From Ganoderma boninense (taxonomy: Eukaryota; Basidiomycota; Agaricomycetes; Polyporales; Polyporaceae): a stretch of DNA of 64,000 bases. The translations under genes and the position numbers were made by a program. The notes under the pieces are model-generated. The model was not told where the DNA came from. It searched no databases and saw only the letters and a list, made by a program, of their open reading frames with translations. Shown here one piece after another: positions 56,161 through 64,000 of the stretch; positions within the stretch are counted from its first letter, which is position 1, and each line of letters starts with the position of its first letter. The DNA lies in the NCBI GenBank assembly GCA_002900995.3, contig CM035312.1, forward strand, positions 186,001-250,000, written 5' to 3'.

Positions 56161-57106
56161 GAGGTTCGGTTGCGTCCTGCAAATTGTATGTCAGCGTGAC
56201 GCTGGTATAAGTTAAGGAGAATGCGAGACATTCAGTGCTGTGCCAGGTTGTGGTGGCGGACAGTGGTGGTTGAGGATGAAGAGCAGCCGAATGTCACTGT
56301 CACAAGATGAGATGCCAACTTTGCACAGCCTCTTTGTCCGCAGCCCTTGGTTAAGTCTACGACTGGCGGTCATGGCTCGTGATGTGACTGTGTACATTTC
56401 TTGAGCCCTCAGAGATGTGGGCACTGGGTTCAAATGACTTCTCTTCTTGACTTGAAGAACTCGGGGGTCTGCCTAAAACTGACAGGTGCTATCTTGGTGC
56501 CCGGCGAATGAGGCTGACCAAGTAGCAAGCAGAGGCACTCTACCGTTGACCATCAACGAGGAGTACGGGGGGCTTCCAACGGCACAATAGGAATGCCCAT
56601 GAGGAGGCGACGCCTCCAGCTTACTCAGGAACTTCTTTACTTCCAAATGCCATCCTTGAAGTTGAACCGGCCGATAAGGGGGATGTGGGCACGCTTGTCT
56701 TGAAAGCCGAAAGTTGACATTGAGACGAGCTGAGCAGCCGGGCGGTTGTCCAACCTGAAGGATTTGGACTGGGACTGGGGAAAGTGGGAGGGGGGGGGGG
56801 CGGTTGTGGTGCTGGTGGGTATGCCACAACCACGGAAAGGCTCCACCCGCCAAAGGCTTAATGACCTTTAAAGCACCCGTCAGGTCCCGGTTCTATGCGC
56901 TATTTGTAGAGCTGGATGGAGGCAGCGCCTTGATGGTGCACCGTTTCGGCACTTCAGCATCGAGTGCGGCTTGAGTGTTCCATAAAATACGCTATCGACT
57001 TGATTGATTCCTCGTCATCAGAACAATGTTCAAGGAATGAGTCTGAAACTGGAAACCGGACAGAGACAGGACCCAAGAAAGTGACCCCTCAATTCGACAC
57101 CATAGA
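56161..57106. other. Intergenic
   Basis: 5' flank of the F-box gene and 3' flank of the glycosylase. A minus-strand frame at 56473-56853 with Pro-rich start has no support. A run of about 10 G lies near 56791. No repeat family recognised. Confidence 0.45.
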
Positions 57107-58719
57107 TTAAAGAGACAAGACAACCATGGACGACGTGTCCAGCGTCCCGCTCCGCAGCTCGTCAACGCGGCTCTTGACCGCGGCGAACTGCTTCGCTTTC
57201 TCCGGGAGCTACGGCGGGAAAGCAACCCACCACGTTAGCAGCGTGAACTTTGACATGATCCCAACAGCGGGAGCAGCACACCTGGTAGCCGGCGACGAGC
57301 CCAGAGGTGCTGACGACAACCGAGAAGAGCGTCTCCCGCACGATCGCGTCGGCTTCGAAACAAAATGTGGGCATGAGCGAGGAGCTTTCACCACCGGCAA
57401 GACGATGGGGTACATACGTGCGGCGTGGACGATCTTATAGGGCTGCAGGTCATACACGAAAGGTTCGGGCTTGGCCTTCTTGGTTGAATTCGTGCGTTTG
57501 ACCCTCGCTCTCGACGGCGCCCTGGTAGGTGGGACAGAAGATGGCGCCGGACCGGGCGTAGACGCAGAAGAAGGGGTAGCCGTGCTGCCAGACGCGACAT
57601 TCAGAGTGAACTCTGCCTCCAGGACCTCGGCTTTCACGGCAGCTCGCGTCGGCGGGGCGAGCGCGCGGATGAAGCTTTCCCAGATGGCCTTGCCCACGAA
57701 GCAGACGATCCGGGGCCGCCTCTCTGTGATTTTCTGGAGGAGCGCGGGTACGCCGGCGGTGAACTCTGTGTTGGCCAATTCCGCCGCCTTCGCGGTAGAA
57801 ACGAGCGAAAATGAGCGCATATAGTGAGTCATCTGTATGAGAGTCACATACCGATGCGCTGGGGCGCGATACGAGGTTCGTCTTTCCAACAAAGAAGTTG
57901 AGTTGTGTGAGGATGCTACCTGAAACATCTGCTCGTCGCTTACCAAACCAATGTTGTAGTCCGCGGGGAGTGTGTGGTCTTCGCGCGGGTTCAACAGCCT
58001 ATCGGTAAGTTCTGCAAGCAGAGTATCAAATGTCAGTGTCCGGTCAGAATGTAGAGACTGCAGAGCCCGTACGAGATGCATGGAGGCACTTCCAGAAGTG
58101 GTTCGTCGGGTGAGCAAAATGATGCCCCAGTTGGGCCGACATCTGGCCGGGACTGGGGTGGATTCCAACGATCAGCGCTCAGCGCCCGCCGGCGGCTCGG
58201 AGACTCGGACAGCGACGTGGCAATGTACTCACTTGATTCCGCAGAACATGACTGAAAGAAGGGCGTGGTGCGCCCATGAATTATGAGCATTGGGGTGGGG
58301 AGTATCGACTTGTGCTCACCATTCAACGCGTCGGCACCCTCTCCAAGGTGGTCTGTCAGATCCTTCAAGTGTGCGTACTTCTCAGGGGGCGCAACGCTCG
58401 GCTTCTCCTTCCGCTTCTGTTTCGCTGGCACCGACTCCGAGCGCCGCTTCTTGGGGCTCGACCCCCTCGATGGTACATCATCCACTGCTGGGGTCAATGC
58501 AGAGCGCGCTCGCTTCTTCGAGGTCGGAGGAGCGGTATCCGAGACCAGTGTGGGCAAGGACGTGTCTTCCTCCTCAAACTTGACGAAGCGACTGTGGTTC
58601 CGCGGAGAACGGCGCAGAGAGGGCGTGAGCTCTTCATTGAAGCGAAACGCAGACAGCTGGTCCCTAAGCTTTTGCGTCGGGGTAGCAGCCGGCGCGTGGT
58701 CTGGGGATTGCTCCGTCAT
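57107..58719 (-). CDS. Mismatch-specific uracil/thymine-DNA glycosylase (TDG/MUG family)
   Basis: Eight exons (58719-58320, 58251-58233, 58152-58073, 58011-57944, 57881-57852, 57787-57418, 57352-57282, 57208-57107) give 379 residues. A basic N-terminal tail (KKRARSAL, SPKKRRSESV) suits nuclear import. The catalytic domain shows motif 1, NVMFCGINPGQMSA, with the catalytic Asn of GINPG, then LGHHFAHPTNHFWKCLH, YNIGLTNLVSRPSAS and RPRIVCFVGKAIWESF. The second motif is STSGL in SVVVSTSGLVAGYQ, close to the fission-yeast Thp1 form. It removes uracil or thymine from G:U and G:T pairs in base excision repair. A Ser/Pro/Lys-rich insert sits between the last two strands. Exon 2 is only 19 nt, but the active site cannot be built without it. 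Confidence 0.93.
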
Positions 58720-59745
58720 GACTCCTGAGTCCCACCGAGTCGAAGATGTCGATTAATGTTGGGGAGAAGGAGGAGGAGGACTGGCAGGCTGTACGAGGAG
58801 AGTAGATATATAACGATGCGCGAATCCCACTATAGATCAACGGGACTTAAGGGGGAGGCTACGCGCTGGCCGATGGAGAGGACAAACCACTCCTCCAGCT
58901 TAGCGCCTCCACGCGAGACGTAGATGGGAATGACGTAATGGCGCTTACCATGGTAGCAACCGCATCTTAGGCGCTCAAGCCATGATTCGGATAATGAATA
59001 TTATCCGGGGTCTAAGATTAGCGACGAGCACGGTCACGCGTAACGCGACGCGTGTATGGCGCGTCGCGTCGCGCTTCTTCCTTTGTCTCCAGCTCTGTCC
59101 TCATGCCCTTTGTTCCCCTCGATAGTATATCTCCTTCGCGCCTCCGCTTCTCTCCCTTCTCCCATCTCCTTCCTGACCCGCGTGCTCGAAAGGTACCGTC
59201 GTTACCAGCTCCCTTCCCCATCTCCTTCCTGACCCGCGTGCTCGAAAGTCCCCGGACTTCGAGTATCCTTCTTTTCTCACCCGCCCTTCCGCTATCCTCC
59301 TTTTCCATTAGAATTCTTATGCTTCCTCTCCATCCCTTTCTCACAGACAGAAATAAAACATACATATCCAGTCTCGGACACTCGTACATCAACTAGCTAG
59401 TCTACGTACAAACCTGTATTACTTCGCTTGCGCCGGCTTGAGCTCGGCCCCCTCCGGGTCGCGCGAGAGAGCGTCAGCGACGCGAGTCGGACGGCGCCTT
59501 ACGCGCAGTTCTTAGCGCACCAACGCCATCCTCCTTGCCCTGCCCGAGTCGCGCGAGATTAGACTCCAGCTCATGGATTCCAGCCACAACATTGAGGCGA
59601 ACGAGCAAGGTTCCAGTTTCCTTACATCCAACGTTATCACTTTCTGACAGCCTACAGGTACTCTGCTTCGGAGGGCATAAAATTCGGTATGGAGCGATCA
59701 ACTATGGGCTATACTTACACCTTCAAGTGCAAGTTAACGTTAGGT
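58720..59745. other. Intergenic, possible degenerate LTR
   Basis: From about 58993 to 59391 the sequence (starting tgaatattatccggggtcta, ending cactcgtacatca) has the composition of a basidiomycete LTR, but there is no second copy and no target duplication, so this is only a suggestion. It contains a perfect direct repeat listed separately. Confidence 0.35.
59161..59248. repeat. Perfect 32-bp direct repeat
   Basis: 59161-59192 and 59217-59248 are identical (cccatctccttcctgacccg...ctcgaaag), 56 bp apart start to start. Confidence 0.9.
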
Positions 59746-60688
59746 CTACTGCTGCTTGGCCTGCGCCATATAAATATCAAGGCGACGAACAGCCTTCGCC
59801 TTCACTGACACCTACGCACGCGAAGCAACCCTGGTTCAGCATCGCAGTAGGACGCTCAAGGCACTGCGAGGGACAAAAATCGGACTCACGGGGTCCCACG
59901 TCTTCTTCACGCTCGGCCGCGCCATGCTCTCTTCCATATACTTCTGCATCCTCGCGAACCGCGGCGACTCCCTCAGCGTCGCCACCATCTCCGCCGCGGC
60001 CCCCGGCCCGAATTTCGACATCGCGTGGTTCAGCTCGAGGATGGCCAGCATGCGCAGGTAATTGGGAAGGAACGCCGCGTCCGCGATCGACCACTCGCCC
60101 ACCGCGAACCCGCCTGTGGGCGGCAGGAGACCCTGTATGTGCTCGACCGCGTCGTACAGGACCTCCTTCGGGGCCTGCTTGAAGAGGATCCCCACGAAGG
60201 CCGGGCGATACTTCTCCTCTACCGCGCGATAGAAGAGGCGAGCCTTCGCGCGCTGGAAGGGGTCGGCGGGTAGGAGCTTCGCCTGCGGGAAGGTGTCGGC
60301 GAGGAACTCGAGGATGACGAGGGACTCGCCGAGCTGGGGGAGGTCCGGGGACGGGGCATCGCCGGGCTCAAGCTTCGGGCCGCCGCACACGAGATACGGA
60401 ACCTGGGGCATCATACGCGAGGGTCAGTGGGGTTTGAGATGGCAGGGGCCCTACTGCAGGTTGGTACCTGCGCGATTGAGTACACTTTCTCCTTGAACCA
60501 ATCCGGCTTGTCGGCCAGCTCGAAGGTGATGGCGTCGTATGGGATGTTTCCTTCCTCGAGGGCAAGGATGACCCTGTGTGGGTATGGAGATTCCTGCACG
60601 GAGCTCAGAAAGGAAATGTGTGCAGGGCTCGCAGCATTCCGGATGTACGCACCTCAGCAGAGTACAAGGTGATTCTCTTCTCAGCCAT
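59746..60688 (-). CDS. Omega-class glutathione S-transferase, serine type (copy 2)
   Basis: Exons 60688-60653, 60593-60468, 60402-59890 and 59811-59746 give 246 residues. MAEKRITLYSA is followed by the active-site segment ESPYPHRVILALEE (Ser in place of the omega Cys), then VPYLVCGGPKLEPGD, LGESLVILEFLAD and GGFAVGEWSIADAAFLP. Exon 1 (36 nt) and exon 3 (513 nt) have exactly the same length as in copies 1 and 3, and the C-terminal exon VSVKAKAVRRLDIYMAQAKQQ is close to copy 3. It is probably cytosolic and active in conjugation or deglutathionylation of wood-derived or endogenous electrophiles. It lies upstream of copy 3 and the pseudogene in a local array. Confidence 0.93.
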
Positions 60689-61554
60689 TATGGGACGTTC
60701 GAGCTGTGCTAATCCTTTCCGACTTTCATCTGAGTGACTTTATATCGTCCTCCATGACTCCCCACATGTATCCCGCAGGGCCTGCGCCAACGTTCGGTGC
60801 GCGAGAACCGTTTGTCATGACTATGTCGGTCCCGAGATCGGTATATCAGAGCTGGATTCCACGTGTGTCTGCTGCCGATGGGAATTGTCGTACGGTGCAA
60901 ACGTAAGTATCCGGGGGACTCTCGGAGTCGTTAATTCCCGTGGTCGGCGAACATTGTTCAGCTATAGCCTTCAAGCATTCGCTGTTGCTAGGACTTAATG
61001 GACGCGTTCAACCTCGCATCGTCCAAAGCATACTAGTCGTCGGTTCAGGCAAGTTAGTACAGGCGAACTTATCGAGACTTATTACGTAATAAGTCTTTGC
61101 TCAGCGGAAAGTCATCGCCGCAATCGTACCGGTATTCAGTTGAGCTTACTTGCAACACACCATGTACCACGTTGTCTCGCACCCACCTGTCTTAACTCGC
61201 AACTTCCCACCGCAGAAAATACGCCGGGTGGGTACGAGACAAGGTACCCACTTCGACTATGTGCCTTCGACTTCAATTTTACCTTGAAACTTTGAGGTCC
61301 GACTTCACCGGCGAGAAACTTTTTCCAACAACCCAGAGCATATATACCACTGCCAGTGGCCTTAATTGCGAGGCGTACTCCCATTACTAACATTGTTCAA
61401 GTGACTGGGTTATGTAGTTGATTCACGGTGGTCCGAATTCATTGCAATTTCCAGAATATTCCACAACAGGACTCGAATCAAAAGTGTTCCGGTCTCGAGC
61501 CACGCAAAGTCAGCCCAATCGCTTCTGCTTCTGCGCCTGGGCCAGCCAGAACTT
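60689..61554. other. Intergenic between GST copy 2 and GST pseudogene
   Basis: Apart from the promoter of copy 2, no supported feature. aattcccgtggtcggcgaac near 60941 is similar to the flank of GST copy 1 at about 25431. Confidence 0.4.
60739..60745 (-). promoter_or_regulatory. TATA box of GST copy 2
   Basis: ATATAAA on the minus strand, about 50 bp before the start codon. Confidence 0.4.
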
Positions 61555-62106
61555 TCAACTCGAGGCGGCAAGCCGGAGTATAAGCTTCTCCCTGACCGAC
61601 ACCTGCAAATCAAATTGCGCACCCTCGTAAGCACCTGAACATCCCCTTCAAATTTGAATCCTCCACCTGTCTCTGGGAACAGAACACGCCGGGTCCCATG
61701 TCTTCTGCACCCTCAGACTCTGGCACGCTATGCTCGTCTCCGCATACGCCCGCATACGCGCGAGCCCCGAGGGCGCGGGGGCCAGTGATGGATGAGCGTG
61801 CGGAGGCAGCCTCAGGCAGGCCAGCGCGAACCTGATCCAAATCCACATCGGAGACCCTTGAAGCATTCGAAGCAGGCTCTGGATGTGCTCTACCACAGCG
61901 AGCCTGCTTGACGAAGACCCCGAGGAAGGCCAGGCGGACCTGGTACGCAGGCAGGGATCGGCAGGGAACTCGAGGAGCTTCGCCTGGGGGACGGCGTTGG
62001 CACCGAAACCGAGAATGATGAGCGACTCGCTGAGCTGAGTGGTGGCCATGAACGGCGCGTCGCCAGGACACTTTATACGAAATATCGGGCCTAGATGGGA
62101 GAGCAA
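61555..62106 (-). pseudogene. Decayed fourth omega GST copy
   Basis: The minus strand still shows GPIFRIKCPGDAPFM, TTQLSESLIILGFGAN, VVEHIQSLL and RMRAYAETSIACQSL ending VQKTWDP, matching exon 3 of the intact copies (VPYLVYGGPKL..., LGESLVILEFLAD, EHMQGLLPP, KYLEENMARPSVKKTWDP) in the same order. A last exon VSVREKLILRLAASS then stop follows after a splice-like gap at 61602. Large in-frame losses remove GGFAVGEWSIADAAFLP, and the first two exons with the active-site serine are missing. It lies between copies 2 and 3, as expected for unequal duplication followed by decay. Confidence 0.85.
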
Positions 62107-62628
62107 AGGCGCGAGCTATTTGGAGTCTCTAGTTTGCATCTTCCTGCCAGCCTGAGTGTCAGTACTACCTGCCAGTAGCCATAAGAAACAGCTCTTTGAG
62201 TTTTGTCAGCGGATTCCGAGCGTCTGACGTCCGGGTGAACGCCTCAGCGGCCTTGGTAGCCGACCATCAGTATCAGTTTTGGTTTATTTCCCGAATTCTA
62301 CATCATACTAACCACACCAGCGCCAGCTCAGAGACACGCCCGATGTCCGCCCATGCGGCAGTTCTACTTCCAAGTAACTTCCACCTGCCGGCAATTTGGC
62401 GGCGTACTCAGCAGTACCTTATACCTCACCTTATCATTTGAAGTTCGACCTCTTTGCCGGTAAGATAATACGATCAATCTACTTCCAAGCATTCAAACAT
62501 CTGCTACCGGCGTGCTAGACCATACCAGCTCAAGTCCACAAAGTGCCGCCGATTGATTACGATATCTCAGGTTATTACAGAACAACCTCTAGTCCATGCT
62601 CCGTACTTAACGGTCCGAGGAATCAGCT
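62107..62628. other. Intergenic
   Basis: No coding or repeat feature that I can support. The missing first two exons of the GST pseudogene were not found here. Confidence 0.4.
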
Positions 62629-63599
62629 TCACTGCTGCTGCTGCTGCTGCTTCTGCGCTTGCGCCATCATGAACTCGAAGCGACGCCCCATCTTCGCCTT
62701 GACCGCCACCTGCAACCGACGCAAAGAAAGAGCCACGCACCGTCCGAGCCGCGTCAGCATCCAGCCACAGAAAAAACAATAGTCGAGCACACGCACCGGG
62801 TCCCACGACTTCTTCACGCCCGGGCGCGTCAGGTTCTCCTCGAGGTACTTCCGGATGCGCGCGAACCGCGGCGCCTCCTTCAGCGTCGTCAGCACCTCCG
62901 CTGGGAGCCCCGGCGCGAACTGCGACATCGCGGGGTTCAGCTCGAGGACGACCAGCGTGCGCAACAAGATGGGCAGGAACGCCGCGTCCGCGATCGACCA
63001 CTCGCCCACCGCGAAGCCGCCCGCGGGGGGCAGCATGCCCTGCATGTGCTCGAGGGCGTCGTACAGGGTCTCCTTCGGGGCCTGGTGGAAGAAGAACCCG
63101 CCGAAGGCCTGCATGTACTTCTCGTCGACTGCGCGGTAGAAGATGCGGGCCTTGGCGCGCTGGAAGGGGTCGGTGGGGAGGAGCTTCGCCGAGGGGAAGG
63201 CGTCGGCGAGGAACTCGAGGATGAGGATGGACTCGCCGAGCTGGGGGAGGTCGGCAGGCGGGGCATCGCCGGGCTCAAGCTTGGGGCCGCCGTACACGAG
63301 GTACGGAACCTGGGCGACGAAACGTGCGCGGGTTAGCGGCGGGCGAGACAGGGACTCATCCTGGTGTCGGCCGAAGATCGTACCTCCGCGGCGGGGTACA
63401 CCTTCTCCTTGTACCAGTCCGGCTTTTTGATGAGCTCGAAAACGATGTTGTCGTACGGGATCTTCCCCTCTTCGAGCGCGATGACCACTCTGTGAGGGAA
63501 TGGCGATTCCTGCACGGGGTTCAACTGGCGTAACGTGACTCAATGCATTCGGGAACGACGCACCTGAGCAGAGTACAGGGTGATTCTCTTGTCGGACAT
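62629..63599 (-). CDS. Omega-class glutathione S-transferase, serine type (copy 3)
   Basis: Exons 63599-63564, 63509-63384, 63309-62797 and 62709-62629 give 251 residues. MSDKRITLYSA is followed by ESPFPHRVVIALEE, again with Ser at the omega active-site Cys position, then VPYLVYGGPKLEPGD, LGESILILEFLAD and GGFAVGEWSIADAAFLP. The last exon ends in Lys-(Gln)6, encoded by a CAG microsatellite and absent in copy 1; copy 2 has only KQQ. The first intron acceptor is cgtgcag in both copies 2 and 3, and the two share more residues with each other than with copy 1. The likely role is cytosolic detoxification, as for the other copies. Confidence 0.93.
62632..62649. repeat. CAG/CTG microsatellite encoding poly-Gln
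   Basis: About six ctg units directly before the GST copy 3 stop codon (minus strand CAG). Confidence 0.85.
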
Positions 63600-63700
63600 T
63601 GTCTTGAAGACTATGTGCAATTAGACGAGTTGGTGACAGTCGATATCGGGGAGAGGGGAGAGCTGTTGATGGTGTACTCCTCTGGTACCCTCCGTTCGTC

Positions 63701-63710
63701 TTATATAAAT
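63701..63710 (-). promoter_or_regulatory. TATA box of GST copy 3
   Basis: TTATATAA-type box about 100 bp before the start codon. Confidence 0.45.
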
Positions 63711-64000
63711 GGTCTTCGTGCCGTTTGAATTCGGAAAGACGATGTGCGTTTGTCATTCGACGACTGCACGTGCTGCGACCTCCACGTATGCTTGAGAGAG
63801 GAGACGATCGAGTGGTGTAATTCAGTACGTGTGAGGAGTATTATAAGGAATTCCGATATGCAACTTTACCGACGATCGTGGACTCTGGAGCTGCTTCCAG
63901 GTCAGCTAGCGTTCGCTTGGAATTCACCCTGCCAGTAGCACCGCGATGTGCACATGACTGAATTCCGAATGCTGACAAGCGGTAATTCCAAGCGAAGACT
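63711..64000. other. Intergenic end of window
   Basis: A 13-bp inverted repeat is present: ttcgcttggaatt at 63912-63924 and aattccaagcgaa at 63984-63996. No gene seen. Confidence 0.5.

Noticed and set aside
58993..59391. Solo LTR
   Set aside because: TG...CA-like ends and composition are suggestive, but there is no target duplication and no second copy in the window.

Overview
The window looks like nuclear DNA of an Agaricomycete (mushroom-forming basidiomycete), probably a polypore-type wood decayer. This is inferred from dense short GT-AG introns (mostly 43-91 nt, often with a CTAAC-like branch point), large families of F-box, Cys-cluster and P-loop genes, serine-type omega glutathione transferases, a fungalysin and a Ty3/gypsy chromovirus. 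There is no bacterial operon structure. All gene models were built by eye from reading frames, splice sites and codon phase.

Layout. 1-5358: three lineage-type genes of unknown function, two on the plus strand and one Zn2Cys6-like gene on the minus strand. 5738-9800: accessory DNA with a ~62-bp minisatellite, a truncated copy of a P-loop gene, a palindromic patch and a decayed cytochrome P450. 9948-19491: a complete, very young LTR retrotransposon with a single 2855-residue Gag-Pol frame. 19657-23157: a protein kinase that lacks its glycine-rich loop, a perfect 32-bp inverted repeat, and the intact parent of the truncated P-loop copy. 24184-25164: the first of three omega-class GST genes.

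26388-46961 is conserved housekeeping sequence: an ATG14-like autophagy gene with a frameshift, a 1124-residue coiled-coil protein with an unusual 736-nt intron, an F-box protein, a secreted M36 fungalysin, a small TMEM242-like membrane protein and a 14-exon P2C-type (Na,K-ATPase-like) P-type ATPase. 46962-48546 carries a degenerate GC-rich repeat. 48547-58719 holds a long RING-H2 protein, a second F-box protein and a TDG/MUG-type mismatch uracil-DNA glycosylase. 59746-63599 holds two more omega GST genes flanking a decayed fourth copy.

No gene cluster with one shared pathway is evident. The themes are local duplication with decay (GST, P-loop protein, P450), retrotransposon insertion close to the 3' end of the kinase gene, and stress or detoxification enzymes beside conserved cell-biology genes. 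No tRNA, rRNA or CRISPR array was recognised.
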